Assembly (NCBI GenBank): GCA_951812535.1
Contig: CATOSK010000010.1
Span: forward strand, 1 to 64,000
Reading direction: 5' to 3'
DNA: 64,000 nt
DNA from: an uncultured Dehalococcoidia bacterium
GTDB taxonomy: Bacteria; Chloroflexota; Dehalococcoidia; Lucifugimonadales; UBA3495
Below, in pieces: positions 33,045-42,019 of this stretch (positions within the stretch are counted from its first letter, which is position 1; the number at the start of each line of letters is the position of its first letter). The position numbers and the translations under genes are program-made. A model generated the notes under the pieces. It searched no databases and was not told the origin of the DNA. It saw only the letters and a program-made list of their open reading frames with translations.

Positions 33045-33788
33045 GTGTCAGAACATTCAGAGCTTCCCCCTTTGCCGCGGCTCCAGGCCCAGGTGACCGC
33101 CTGCCGTATGTGCCCCCGCCTTGTCGAGCACCGGGAGGCAATCGCCGCAAAGAAGCGTCGGATGTACCTGGACTGGGACTACTGGGGCAAGCCACTGCCG
33201 TCCTTTGGGGATCCGGAGGCGCGGGTCTTGGTCATGGGATTGGCACCGGCGGCCCACGGCGGCAACCGCACTGGCCGGATGTTTACCGGGGACCGCAGCG
33301 GGGACTGGGTGTTCGGGACCCTGCACCGGTTCGGGTTTGCCAGCTCCCCCGATTCCCAGCGGCGGGACGACGGAATGGAACTGCGGGGAGCCTACATCAC
33401 AGCGGCCCTGAGGTGCGCCCCGCCAGCCAACAAGCCGTTGAAGGAGGAGTTGTCCAACTGCCAGCCCTTCCTGCTCAGCGAATTGGAGATGCTGGAAAGG
33501 GTAGAAGTTGTGGTGGCGTTGGGGAAGATCGGGTTCGACGCCTATCTAGGAACGCTGGCGCCCAGGGGGATCGAGCCGCCGAGGCCGAGACCCAAATTCG
33601 GGCATACCGCCGAGTACGTAATGGAAGACGGCACTGTCCTCATCGGTTCCTACCATCCCAGCCAGCAGAACACGCAGACCGGGCGGTTGACCCAGGCTAT
33701 GTTCGACGCTGTATTCCAGCGGGCGCGGGAGATTGTGTCCTGCCATCCCACCTCACCCCGGCATTGCCGGAGGGTTGATGGTGTATAA
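33045..33788 (+). CDS. Type-5 uracil-DNA glycosylase (UdgB)
   Basis: 247 residues. UdgB-type enzymes remove uracil and some other deaminated bases and carry a [4Fe-4S] cluster. Seen: TACRMCPRLVEHRE (two cluster Cys), the active-site block VMGLAPAAHGGNRTGRMFTGDRSG, ITAALRCAPPANKP with a third Cys, NCQPFL with the fourth, and the closing GSYHPSQQNTQTGRLT. The start is a GTG at 33045 with GGGAGG seven bases upstream; an in-frame ATG at 32991 is less well supported. The gene is read divergently from the alcohol dehydrogenase. No other repair gene is beside it. Confidence 0.93.
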   Translation: MSEHSELPPLPRLQAQVTACRMCPRLVEHREAIAAKKRRMYLDWDYWGKPLPSFGDPEARVLVMGLAPAAHGGNRTGRMFTGDRSGDWVFGTLHRFGFASSPDSQRRDDGMELRGAYITAALRCAPPANKPLKEELSNCQPFLLSELEMLERVEVVVALGKIGFDAYLGTLAPRGIEPPRPRPKFGHTAEYVMEDGTVLIGSYHPSQQNTQTGRLTQAMFDAVFQRAREIVSCHPTSPRHCRRVDGV

Positions 33789-33876
33789 TGGCCGCTGCGG
33801 AAATCCGGTTAAGCTTGATGGCTGGCCGGAACATCCCATCGAATGGCCCAAGGCAATTCCAACAGGAATCTGGAAG

Positions 33877-34449
33877 ATGACGGAAGAACCCCCCGGGGAA
33901 CACCAACTTGGAACCCTGGTCTACTGGGATAAGCACCGCATCCCGGTAAACCTGACCATCATCTTCGCTTTGGCGGTGGCGGTCTACGGGCTATGGCTGA
34001 CCGTCAGAGGATCCGAGGGCGGTGCCATCAACCCGATATTCATCGTGATCCTGGGACTCGGCACGGCGCTATACTCGTGGCTGACCAATCCCCGCACCTA
34101 CCTCATTTACACCGATGCCCTGTACGTCATGTATGGGCGTCCGAGGGTCAAGCGTCTGGGCTTCGAGGAAATTTCCCACTTGGAGATGCGCACTCTGAAC
34201 ACGCCCGACCGGCTGCGGGTGTGGCCTGTCCGCGGACGGCGGGTCGTGTTGATGGCCCGGGACCCGGACATGTTCCACGACCAGTTGCAGTCGGCCCTGG
34301 ACGATTACCGGCAGGCCCACCCCGAGTTGCAGATCCTGGAGGAACCACCGGAGGGGATGCCTCCCTCGGCGGAACTGTTGGATGACCTACCCGGCGGCGA
34401 TGACGAGCCGCCCCCAACCCGCGGCAGCAACGGAACTTCCGGGGGTTGA
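33877..34449 (+). CDS. Two-helix membrane protein
   Basis: 190 residues. Two adjacent transmembrane helices (LTIIFALAVAVYGLWLTV and PIFIVILGLGTALYSWLT) are followed by a cytoplasmic or extracellular domain beginning TYLIYTDALYVMYGRPRVKR and a strand-rich stretch to RRVVLMARDPDMFHDQLQ that looks like a small PH-like (bacterial PH/YdbT-type) fold. The tail is acidic and Pro-rich. A TATAAT lies at 33783-33788, at the very end of the upstream glycosylase gene. The function is not known and the fold suggestion is tentative. Confidence 0.65.
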   Translation: MTEEPPGEHQLGTLVYWDKHRIPVNLTIIFALAVAVYGLWLTVRGSEGGAINPIFIVILGLGTALYSWLTNPRTYLIYTDALYVMYGRPRVKRLGFEEISHLEMRTLNTPDRLRVWPVRGRRVVLMARDPDMFHDQLQSALDDYRQAHPELQILEEPPEGMPPSAELLDDLPGGDDEPPPTRGSNGTSGG

Positions 34450-34681
34450 GCACCCGCCCGCTTCCGTCTTGTTTCTTGGGATGGAAATGCAAAGACTTCT
34501 ACATCTGAGGAGACTCGGTGGATTCGGAGTAAGCTGGGGACACGGGCGTTTAGGTGCGGCAACTCCTGACAAGGCCCACCATCCCATCCACAGTTCAAGG
34601 ATGCTACTGCCTATCTTCCAGTCAGGCCCACCAAACTGGACGAAATCAAGAGACCTTTCGTATTGAGGTTCCCCATCAAAT

Positions 34682-34742
34682 CCTAAGGAGTGAGGACCAC
34701 TCTTAGGCAACGGCCCGGCGAGGCCCCTGCGATTGCAGGGGC
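34682..34742. other. Tandem hairpins of unknown role
   Basis: CCTAAGGAGTG pairs imperfectly with CCACTCTTAGG, and GCCCCTGC (34723-34730) pairs perfectly with GCAGGGGC (34735-34742) around GATT. There is no T-tract on either side, so simple termination is unlikely. Confidence 0.4.
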
Positions 34743-34941
34743 TCGCGCCGCTTCAGGAGGGATCGGTCGCAGCACGTCCAGTCTTATCTACTTTGACCGC
34801 GAATTTCCCCCGACCTGGTAGTAGTCCATCGTAATTGCATTGATGTGTGCGGTTAGGGTGTAGATTAACGGTGAGAGGATCAGGAATCCAAGGGGAAGGA
34901 TAGGGCAGCGAGCGGCGCACCTGGACCCACTGAACCCGGAC

Positions 34942-35035
34942 GCGATCCGAGCGGACTGGCGATTCAACATCCTCGATTCCCGCACCAAACTCCATCGCCT
35001 TTATCCCATTAATTCCTAACGTGATCGGGTACTGG
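34942..35035 (+). mobile_element. IS630 3'-end remnant
   Basis: ADWRFNILDSRTKLHRLYPINS with a TAA stop at 35017 matches the last residues of the IS630 transposase at 62556-62900 (INWRFNILDARTKLHRLYPINS), and the DNA match continues past the stop (CCTAACGTGATCGGGTACTGG against CCTAACTTGAACGGGTACTAG), so it includes the element's end. Confidence 0.8.
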
Positions 35036-35237
35036 ATCATCCGGCCGATTGGACTTCCGGCTTCGCAACTGGCTTTGGTTGAATACGCCTTGCTCCAACA
35101 CCGCCTCATCCTTCTCCGGTCAAATGCGATTGCCCTGGGGTTAGTCTCCGGCACTTTCATTAGATGCCCCGGTGGGCTAAGATTGGCGGAAACCCGCCCT
35201 TTCCCGGTTGGATTCTTTCAACACCCAAGGAGGAACA

Positions 35238-36914
35238 ATGGCCCGCGTTACCGGTAGTCACCTGATCGGACAAGCCCTGAAGCTTGAAGGCGTCAACGAC
35301 GTATTTTACCTTGCCGGAGACCACATTCTGCCCGTCCTCGATGTCATGGCGGACCAGGATTTCCGGTTCATCGACACCCGCCACGAGGCGGCGGCGGTCC
35401 ACATGGCTGACGCTTATGGCCGCATCACCGGCCAGATTGGCGTTGCCATGTACACCACCCCTGGGTTCGCCAACGCCATCCCCGGCCTGACCAATGCCAT
35501 GCACAGCGAGAGTCCCCTGTTGTCCATCAGCGGTTCCGCCGATCTCTCCGAGGCAGGCCGCGGGTCCATGCAGGAAATCAACCAGGTCGGCATGGCGGAG
35601 CCGGTGGCCAAGGAATCGCTTACCGTCTACGACGCCCGCCGCATTCCCGACACCATCGCCCGGGCCGTCCGGACCGCCTTCAGCGGGCGCCGTGGGCCGG
35701 TCCACATAACCATACCCATCGACATCCAGGACCAGGAAGTTGACGAGGAAGAGGTGGTGTTCTACAACCCCGACGAGTACCGGCCCAGCGAATCGGTGCT
35801 GGCTTCTCCTGACCTGGTGCGCCGGGCCGTGGAGTTGATGCGCGAGGCCAAGCGGCCCTTCGCCGTTGCCAGCGACCCAGCCGGATACACCCAGTCGGGC
35901 GATGCCCTGCAGCGGTTCGCCGAGACCACAAGAATACCGGTCCTCACCGAAGGGCAGGCGCGGGGCATGGTCCCTGACGACCACCCCTACGGCTTCGGCT
36001 TCTTCGAGCGGGGGCTCAACCGGGCCGCCACCAAGATCAGGGACGCCGACCTGGTCATCCTGCTGGGACGCAAGCAGGACTACACCATCGGGTTCTGCCG
36101 CCCTCCCAACGTGGCCGCCGATGCCAGGATCATACAGATCGACCCCTCCTCCGCCGAGATCGGGCGGAACCGCGGCGTCAACGTGGGGATGGTCGGCGAT
36201 GTGACCAGCGTCCTCCAGCAGCTGACCGAAGAGGCCTCCAAGTACGAGTGGGAAGACCTGCCCTGGCTGGAGGAGATGCGGGCCAGCCGCGCCGCCCACG
36301 CCGAGTGGGCCGACAGTCTGGCCATTCCCGAAACTCCCATGCACGCCATGTACGTCCACAAGACGGTGGAGTCCATGCTCCAGCCCGACGACGTGATGTG
36401 CTTTGATGGCGGCGACTACTGCCACTTCGGGAGGGCGCTGCTTCCCGCCCAGACGGGCAAGCGCTGGTTCTATGTTTCGACGTTGGGGATGCTGGGGACT
36501 TCCCTCCCCTACGCCCTGGCTGCCAAGGTCGCCTACCCCGACTCCCGGGTCATCAACTTCTCCGGCGACGGCGCTTTTGGGTTCAACGGGATGGAGTTCG
36601 ACACGGCGGTCCGCCACAACCTGAACGTGGTCACCATCCTGGGGAATGACTCCGCCTGGGGCATCGACCGGCAGATCCAACTGGGCCTGTACGGCAAGAC
36701 GGTGGGCACCGATTTGCTACAGACCCGCTATGACCAGGTGGTGCAGGGACTCGGCGGTCACGGCGAGTTCGTGGAAAAGCCCGAAGACCTCAAGCCGGCA
36801 ATTGAGCGGGCTTTCGCTTCCGGCAAGCCGGCACTGGTAAACGTCGCTATCCAGGGGGCGATCAGTCCCCGGGCCGAGGCCGCCATCGCCCGCCGCCGCG
36901 CCGCAATGGGATAG
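35238..36914 (+). CDS. Thiamine diphosphate-dependent enzyme (acetolactate synthase-like)
   Basis: 558 residues with the full three-domain TPP enzyme layout: N-terminal Pyr domain (FYLAGDHILPVLDVMAD, FIDTRHEAAAVHMADAYGR with the catalytic Glu, GSADLSEAGRGSMQEI), a central domain (AKRPFAVASDPAGYTQSGD), and a C-terminal PP domain with the GDG...N motif (NFSGDGAFGFNGMEFDTA...ILGNDSAWG). The family includes acetolactate synthase, benzoylformate and oxalyl-CoA decarboxylases and 2-hydroxyacyl-CoA lyases. No ilvN regulatory subunit is adjacent, so a catabolic role is more likely than isoleucine/valine synthesis. AAGGAGG precedes the ATG. It is followed by gamma-glutamyltransferase 66 bp downstream. 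Confidence 0.9.
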   Translation: MARVTGSHLIGQALKLEGVNDVFYLAGDHILPVLDVMADQDFRFIDTRHEAAAVHMADAYGRITGQIGVAMYTTPGFANAIPGLTNAMHSESPLLSISGSADLSEAGRGSMQEINQVGMAEPVAKESLTVYDARRIPDTIARAVRTAFSGRRGPVHITIPIDIQDQEVDEEEVVFYNPDEYRPSESVLASPDLVRRAVELMREAKRPFAVASDPAGYTQSGDALQRFAETTRIPVLTEGQARGMVPDDHPYGFGFFERGLNRAATKIRDADLVILLGRKQDYTIGFCRPPNVAADARIIQIDPSSAEIGRNRGVNVGMVGDVTSVLQQLTEEASKYEWEDLPWLEEMRASRAAHAEWADSLAIPETPMHAMYVHKTVESMLQPDDVMCFDGGDYCHFGRALLPAQTGKRWFYVSTLGMLGTSLPYALAAKVAYPDSRVINFSGDGAFGFNGMEFDTAVRHNLNVVTILGNDSAWGIDRQIQLGLYGKTVGTDLLQTRYDQVVQGLGGHGEFVEKPEDLKPAIERAFASGKPALVNVAIQGAISPRAEAAIARRRAAMG

Positions 36915-36980
36915 CAAAGCCAAGGTTCGCCCGAGTGCAGCCGGAAGCCGGTCTAGTCAACCGAACTAAGGAGCAGCGCC

Positions 36981-38702
36981 ATGCCCGCAACGCCTCACGG
37001 GATAAACTTCGGGTCGCACCGGCCGGTTGTCATGGGACGGAACGGCATGGTCTGTTCCGGTCATCCCTTGGCGTCCCAGGCTGGTATTTCCGTGCTGCAG
37101 GACGGCGGCAATGCAGTCGACGCGGCCATCGCGACCGCCGCCGCCTTGAATGTGGTCGAGCCAATGATGTCCGGCATCGGCGGAGACGGGTTCATCATGG
37201 TCTACCGGAAGGATTCCGGGCGGGTGGAGGTGTCCAATGGCACCGGCGCGGCCCCCTATGCTGCCACCCGGGACTTCTACCTCAAAGATGGTATCCCGGT
37301 AAAGGGCATCCTGTCCGTTTCCGTCCCCGGGCTGGTCCATTGCTGGCTTGACGTCCACGAGAAGTACGGGTCGCTCCCGGTGTCCCAGGTCTTCGCTCCC
37401 GCCCTGGACCTGGCAGCGAACGGCTTTCCAGTGACCCATTATCTGTCCGCGGCCATCACTTCCGACCGGCTGCTGTGCGAGTTCCCCACGTCCCGCGCGG
37501 TTTTCACCAGGGACGGCGTGCCCTTGCAGCCTGGGCAGATCCTCTACCAGCGCGACCTGGCCCTCACTCTGGAGGCCATCGCCCGCGGCGGAAGGGAAGC
37601 CTTCTACCAGGGGCCCATCGCCGAAGCAATGGTCAAGTTCAGCGAGGAACAGGGTGGGTTGCTGACGCTGCGGGACCTGGCCGATTGCAGTCCCCGGTGG
37701 CAGGAACCCATTTCCACCACCTACCGCGGGCGCACGGTTTACGAGGCTCCCCCCAACTCCAGCGGTCACGTTCTGCTCCAGGAGCTTAACCTTGTCGAGC
37801 AGTTCGACCTGGGACAATCTGGCTGGGGGACAGCTGAGACGGTCCACCTGATGGCCGAGGCGAAGAAGCTGGCTTTTATCGACCGGGAAGCCTATGTCGC
37901 CGACCCAGACTACATCGACGTGCCCGTGGAAGGCCTCGTTTCCAAGGAGTACGCCCGGGAGCGGGCGAAGCTCATAAATCCCCATCAGGCGGCGGAATCC
38001 CCGCCTGCGGGGGATCCCTGGCCGTTCCAGGAGCGGCAGCGCCAGGCGGTGGCTTCGGGACGCTATGGCGCTTCCCAGGAGCGTGAGGACACCACCTGCC
38101 TCGTGGTGGTGGACGGGCAGGGCAACGCCGTATGCCAGCTCCAGAGCTTGCAGGGTGCCTGGGGTTCCGGCATGATCGCCGGTGACACGGGAATCCTGCT
38201 GAACAACCGGATGACCTACTGGCACTTGGAAGAAGACCATGTGGACTGCCTGGAGCCCGGCAAGCGCGTCCGCCACACCATGAATCCGGTTATGGTTTTC
38301 GAGGATAGTCCCCCCGGAAGCGGCGGGGCTGGGCAACGGCTCAAGCTGGTCCTCGGGACCCCAGGGGCGGACACTCAAGTCCAGGCTAACCTCCAGGTTA
38401 TCAGCCATGTCTTGGATTTCGGAATGACCGTAGCCGAGGCGGTCGAGGCGCCTCGCTGGAAGGACAACCACAGCCCCACCGAGTCCAATATTCCCCACGT
38501 CTGCGAAAACGAACTGCTGCTGGAGGGCCGTTTCCCGCCTGACACCGTGGCCGGGTTGGAAAGCAGGGGCCATAACGTCCGGGTGCTGGGACCCTGGGAC
38601 GGGGTAACCGGACGGGAAATGATGATCGAGGTCGACCAGGACAACGGTTCGCTCATGGGGGCAGCCGACCCCCGCTACGACGGCTACGCTGTTGGATGCT
38701 AG
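36981..38702 (+). CDS. Gamma-glutamyltransferase family protein
   Basis: 573 residues, an Ntn-hydrolase precursor. Characteristic blocks: GMVCSGHPLASQAGISVLQDGGNAVDAAIA, MSGIGGDGFIMVY, GTGAAPYAA, SVPGLVHCW, PPNSSGHVLLQ and HTMNPVM. The autocleavage/nucleophile threonine is in REDTTCLVVVD (about residue 371), where most relatives have HTTHLSVVD; the changes next to Thr may shift substrate preference. The LGTPGADTQVQ block corresponds to the G-x-P-G-G oxyanion segment. No signal peptide is present, unlike secreted GGTs, so a cytosolic acylase or amidase role is possible. It is transcribed with the TPP enzyme. Confidence 0.9.
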   Translation: MPATPHGINFGSHRPVVMGRNGMVCSGHPLASQAGISVLQDGGNAVDAAIATAAALNVVEPMMSGIGGDGFIMVYRKDSGRVEVSNGTGAAPYAATRDFYLKDGIPVKGILSVSVPGLVHCWLDVHEKYGSLPVSQVFAPALDLAANGFPVTHYLSAAITSDRLLCEFPTSRAVFTRDGVPLQPGQILYQRDLALTLEAIARGGREAFYQGPIAEAMVKFSEEQGGLLTLRDLADCSPRWQEPISTTYRGRTVYEAPPNSSGHVLLQELNLVEQFDLGQSGWGTAETVHLMAEAKKLAFIDREAYVADPDYIDVPVEGLVSKEYARERAKLINPHQAAESPPAGDPWPFQERQRQAVASGRYGASQEREDTTCLVVVDGQGNAVCQLQSLQGAWGSGMIAGDTGILLNNRMTYWHLEEDHVDCLEPGKRVRHTMNPVMVFEDSPPGSGGAGQRLKLVLGTPGADTQVQANLQVISHVLDFGMTVAEAVEAPRWKDNHSPTESNIPHVCENELLLEGRFPPDTVAGLESRGHNVRVLGPWDGVTGREMMIEVDQDNGSLMGAADPRYDGYAVGC

Positions 38703-38846
38703 GGAATCCGGCCACATCCTCTTGTTCTCAATATCGCCGCCTGTTCTCAATGTCGCCTCCTTCGTCGCCGATTCAGGTAACTCGTCCAGGACTCGCCTGA
38801 CTTCGCTCGGTGCAGGCTCTTGGCGGCTCAATCAGGAGAGTACCTA

Positions 38847-39221
38847 ATGAACATCCAGACACTGGACCAGAGCCCGCGGAACCATCGCGGTGGGCAGGTT
38901 TCTCACCTTCTGTTGGGCGCAGGGCAGTTCGGTTCCGAAAACCTGGCCGTGACCTGGGTCGAGGGAGAGCCGGGCAGCGAACAGGCCCTCCACTGTCACG
39001 ACGCCAGGGAGCAGGTGTACGTTGTCGTACAGGGCACCGGAGCTATGACTGTCGATGACGAGGTGCAGGAAGTTGGCCCGGGCACGGCAATTCTCGTGCC
39101 GCCCGGGGCGTACCATTCCATCCGCAACGTGGGGGATGGAAACCTCATCTACGTTTCGGCCACTTCGCCGCCCTTCGCGATGGCCGAGGGCAACACCACC
39201 TGGACGGCTCCTGCCGCGTGA
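38847..39221 (+). CDS. Cupin-domain protein
   Basis: 124 residues, a single conserved cupin barrel. Motif 1 is ALHCHDAREQVYVVVQGTGAM and motif 2 is GPGTAILVPPGAYHSIRNVG, with His/His/Glu and the late His as metal ligands (HCH...E...H). Such small cupins act as isomerases, dioxygenases or sensors; nothing here selects one. AGGAGAG lies six bases before the ATG. It sits 145 bp after the gamma-glutamyltransferase and may be co-transcribed with it. Confidence 0.88.
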   Translation: MNIQTLDQSPRNHRGGQVSHLLLGAGQFGSENLAVTWVEGEPGSEQALHCHDAREQVYVVVQGTGAMTVDDEVQEVGPGTAILVPPGAYHSIRNVGDGNLIYVSATSPPFAMAEGNTTWTAPAA

Positions 39222-39325
39222 TGCCGCCGCTTGCCCTCTTCCGGCCGGGGTTGTCGGAATGAGTCCGGCCATGCCCCGGCGATGCCGTGCTTCGGTTTAG
39301 TTCTCCTTACAGGCTCAGGACCAGG

Positions 39326-40069
39326 ATGAGGGAAACCATCCGGCATTTGACCCCGATTGCCCGGCGGATCATCGACTCGACGCGGGACCTGGCTCCCATC
39401 ATCCTGGTCATCGCCTTCTTCCAAATAATCGTCCTTCAGCAGCCCTTCCCCAACCTGTGGAACGTGGTTGTCGGGCTGGTCTGCGTGGTCATTGGGCTGG
39501 CCCTTTTCATCCAGGGCCTGGAAACAGGCCTGTTTCCCATTGGCGAAGTGCTGGCCCAGGGGTTCGCCCGCAAGGGCAGCGTAATCGCACTGCTGTCCTT
39601 CGCTTTTTGCCTGGGGTTTGGCACCACCGTTGCCGAGCCAGCCTTGATTGCCGTCGCAGGTGAGGCCGCTTCGGTGGCGTCGGAGGCCGGAGTAATCGAG
39701 GATTCCGACCGGGCCCGCAGCGACTACGCGGTCCGACTGCGCATGGTTGTGGCCTTCTCCGTGGGGTTGGCGATTGTGCTGGGCGTTTTCCGTATCCTGA
39801 AGGGATGGCCCATCCACTACCTGATAATCGGCGGGTATGTCCTGGTGACGGTCATGACCATCTTCGCCCCCGCGGAGATTGTCGGGGTGGCCTACGATTC
39901 CGGGGGCGTCACCACCAGCACCATAACCGTGCCGCTGGTTACGGCCCTGGGGGTGGGACTGGCGTCTTCCATCCGGGGCCGCAATCCCATGGTGGATGGG
40001 TTTGGCCTCATTGCCTTCGCCAGCCTGACGCCGATGATTTGCGTCCTGGGCTACGGAATGGTGGTGTAG
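39326..40069 (+). CDS. DUF1538 membrane protein, first copy
   Basis: 247 residues with six or so transmembrane segments. DUF1538 features: [36 protein letters not shown], the [15 protein letters not shown] motif, and [27 protein letters not shown], the last with several Gly/Ser/Thr inside a helix. The second copy, 2 bp after the stop, repeats all three motifs, so the two probably form a heterodimer or one split transporter. They are followed by a PII-like protein and a CBS protein. A regulated membrane transport role is inferred; the substrate is unknown. An upstream in-frame Met at 39287 is possible. Confidence 0.88.
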   Translation: MRETIRHLTPIARRIIDSTRDLAPIILVIAFFQIIVLQQPFPNLWNVVVGLVCVVIGLALFIQGLETGLFPIGEVLAQGFARKGSVIALLSFAFCLGFGTTVAEPALIAVAGEAASVASEAGVIEDSDRARSDYAVRLRMVVAFSVGLAIVLGVFRILKGWPIHYLIIGGYVLVTVMTIFAPAEIVGVAYDSGGVTTSTITVPLVTALGVGLASSIRGRNPMVDGFGLIAFASLTPMICVLGYGMVV

Positions 40070-40071
40070 GT

Positions 40072-40920
40072 ATGGAGGTCCTGTTCCACGCATTGGTGGC
40101 ATCGGTCAGGTCCACCGCCCTGGATGTCGCCCCCATCGCCGTCATCCTCGTCTTGTTTCAAGTCGCGGTGCTGCGCCGGGCGATTCCCAATCCCCGCCGC
40201 CTGATCGCAGGGTTCATTTGTGTGCTCTTGGGTCTGGCTTTGTTCCTGGTCGGCTTGGAACAAGCCCTGTTTCCTATCGGAGAAACCATGGCCCGCCAGC
40301 TCACATCCCCCGAGACCATCGGGACCACACGGGAAGCGGGAATGGTGGACTGGCGGGATTACTGGCTGGTATATGCCTTTGCCGCGGCCATCGGGTTCGC
40401 CACCACGGTGGCGGAACCGTCCCTCATCGCCGTGGCGTTGAAGGCCGAGGACGTCTCCGGCGGCGCGGTGCGGGCCTGGGGGTTGAGGATCGCCGTCGCC
40501 GTCGGAGTGGCTTTGGGCGTTTCCCTGGGCTGTTTCCGGATAGTTACCGGCACCCCTCTGCCCTGGTACATCATCGGCGCCTATGTCATTGTGATCGTCC
40601 AGACCTTCCGGTCCAGCAGGACCATCATCCCGCTGGCCTACGACTCGGGAGGAGTGACGACATCGACGGTCACCGTCCCCGTGGTGGCGGCCCTGGGGCT
40701 GGGGCTGGCCGCCAGCATCCCGGGCCGCAGCCCGCTCATCGACGGCTTCGGACTGATTGCTTTCGCCAGCGTGTTTCCTATAATGACGGTGTTGGGATAT
40801 TCCATCGCGGCGGCGTGGTGGAACCGCTGGCGCAATTCGAGTGGATCTGATTCTAGCGGCATGGAGGTGGGGTTGAAGCATGAGACTGAAGCTGATCGTC
40901 GCCCTGGTCGGCGACGATAA
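40072..40920 (+). CDS. DUF1538 membrane protein, second copy
   Basis: 282 residues. Same motif order as the preceding gene: [67 protein letters not shown], and the [21 protein letters not shown] end. A C-terminal extension of about 25 residues is polar and rich in Ser, Glu and Arg. Its last 41 bases overlap the start of the PII-like gene, which strongly suggests coupled translation. Together the two copies resemble DUF1538 proteins that occur as fused tandem repeats in other bacteria. Confidence 0.88.
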   Translation: MEVLFHALVASVRSTALDVAPIAVILVLFQVAVLRRAIPNPRRLIAGFICVLLGLALFLVGLEQALFPIGETMARQLTSPETIGTTREAGMVDWRDYWLVYAFAAAIGFATTVAEPSLIAVALKAEDVSGGAVRAWGLRIAVAVGVALGVSLGCFRIVTGTPLPWYIIGAYVIVIVQTFRSSRTIIPLAYDSGGVTTSTVTVPVVAALGLGLAASIPGRSPLIDGFGLIAFASVFPIMTVLGYSIAAAWWNRWRNSSGSDSSGMEVGLKHETEADRRPGRRR

Positions 40921-41230
40921 AACCGAGGTAGTTTTAGATGCCGGCCGCGAAGCGGGCGCCACCGGCGCGACCGTCATCACGAGCGTGCGCGGAGAGGGCC
41001 TGAGGCCGGAGAAGACCTTCTTCGGCCTGGCGCTCGAAGCCAAGCGCGACGTGGTCCTGTTCCTGGTCGCCGAGCCGCGGGCGAGACACATCCTGGAGCA
41101 TATACGCGATTCCGGCCATTTTGATTCTGAGCACGGGGCCGGCATTGCCTTTCAGATTGACATCGAAGACGCGGTTGGCATGGTGACCCAAATGCCCGCC
41201 ATCTACGAGGAATTGACCCAGGAGTTATGA
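40880..41230 (+). CDS. PII-like signalling protein
   Basis: 116 residues of the PII/GlnB superfamily: MRLKLIVALVGDDKTEVVLDAGREAGATGATVITSVRGEG, then a T-loop region (LRPEKTFFGLALEAKRD), VVLFLVAEPRARHILEHI and a C-terminal GIAFQIDIEDAVGM. It lacks the GlnB uridylylation tyrosine and the PROSITE T-loop signature, so it is one of the divergent members that regulate a neighbouring membrane protein through nucleotide binding. The gene starts inside the second DUF1538 gene and overlaps the CBS gene by four bases, making the DUF1538 proteins its most likely targets. Confidence 0.85.
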   Translation: MRLKLIVALVGDDKTEVVLDAGREAGATGATVITSVRGEGLRPEKTFFGLALEAKRDVVLFLVAEPRARHILEHIRDSGHFDSEHGAGIAFQIDIEDAVGMVTQMPAIYEELTQEL

Positions 41231-41619
41231 GTTCAAGAAGGGAAATCCGGGTCGGTGACGTGATGGTCACCGAAATATACAGTGTCGATGGGCTGGCCAC
41301 GGTAGCCGATGCCATGGCGATGATGCGGCAGCTTGGCGTAAATTCGCTGGTTGTGAACCGGCGGGACGACAACGACGAGGTCGGCCTAGTCCTCGTCTCG
41401 GACATTGCCCGCCACGTCGTCGCTCCCGACCGGTCACCGGACCGGGTCAACGTCTACGAGATCATGTCCAAGCCTGTCTGGACGCTCCATCCAGACATGC
41501 TGGCCCGCTACGCCGTGCGCCTGCTGACTCGGTTCGACGTGTCCCGGGCGGTCGTCGTCGACCAGGACCGCAACCCCGTAGGCATGGTGACACTCACGGA
41601 CTTGGTGCTGAGAGAATAG
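41227..41619 (+). CDS. CBS-domain pair protein
   Basis: 130 residues, almost exactly two CBS motifs (Bateman module): VGDVMVTEIYSVDGLATVADAMAMM...VGLVLVSDIARHVV and VYEIMSKPVWTLHPDMLARYAVRLL...VGMVTLTDLVLRE. The two G-x-h-T/S-x-x-D-h ends are the usual nucleotide-contact segments. There is no catalytic domain. It starts with ATGA overlap of the PII stop and ends the operon. A second nucleotide sensor for the DUF1538 transporter is the natural reading, but is inferred from context. Confidence 0.9.
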   Translation: MSSRREIRVGDVMVTEIYSVDGLATVADAMAMMRQLGVNSLVVNRRDDNDEVGLVLVSDIARHVVAPDRSPDRVNVYEIMSKPVWTLHPDMLARYAVRLLTRFDVSRAVVVDQDRNPVGMVTLTDLVLRE

Positions 41620-42019
41620 GCGCCGGACGGGGGTTCGATGGCATGGCCGGATTGTCCCGGGAATTTGCTTTCCGTTCGCCCAATTGGCCTTCGTTGAACA
41701 CCGCGTCCAGGACCAATGCGACCGAACGCTACAACATAACCCCTCTCTCAACGATCGGATTTCACGGATCGGATTTCACGTTTCGCCGCATCCCTTGGGA
41801 TCGACACAATGACCCGGGAACGGCAAATGATCATCGGGGAATTCATTCCGCAAATCCCCCGATGTGCCTGCGGCCGTGCCGGCCGGCAGCGTGTTGACGG
41901 CATTCAACCCCCCAACTAGAATCCACCCAGATTCCCATGATTCCGGCCCAACGGCGATCTGCTATGTCCTTCATCTTCCTCCATAACCCAGTCGGCCCCC
42001 AGGGAAGGATGCTGCCCAA
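41620..42019. other. Intergenic, tandem duplication only
   Basis: 400 bp between the CBS gene and the CoA-transferase gene. The only distinct structure is a perfect 14-bp tandem duplication (GATCGGATTTCACG, 41753-41766 and 41767-41780). Short frames here show no homology. Confidence 0.6.

Larger units (their letters stand above)
34450..35237. other. Long intergenic region with hairpins and IS relic
   Basis: About 790 bp between the membrane protein and the TPP enzyme. It contains the two stable hairpins at 34682-34742 and the IS630 3' remnant at 34942-35035. The remainder shows no gene or RNA that I can name. Confidence 0.5.

Noticed and set aside
33733..33876. Longer N-terminus for the two-helix membrane protein
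   Set aside because: The in-frame Met at 33778 overlaps the end of the glycosylase gene and a TATAAT; the segment has no membrane or domain features.
35160..36680. 506-codon minus-strand frame opposite the TPP enzyme
   Set aside because: Antisense shadow; composition rich in Gly/Val/His without motifs.
37990..38015. Copy of the palindromic repeat inside gamma-glutamyltransferase
   Set aside because: CCCCGCCTGCGGGGG is only a short palindrome in an in-frame coding segment and lacks the CAGGCTC or CCAGACC tail of the repeat families.
36966..38831. 621-codon minus-strand frame opposite gamma-glutamyltransferase
   Set aside because: Antisense shadow of a well-supported gene; no family motif.
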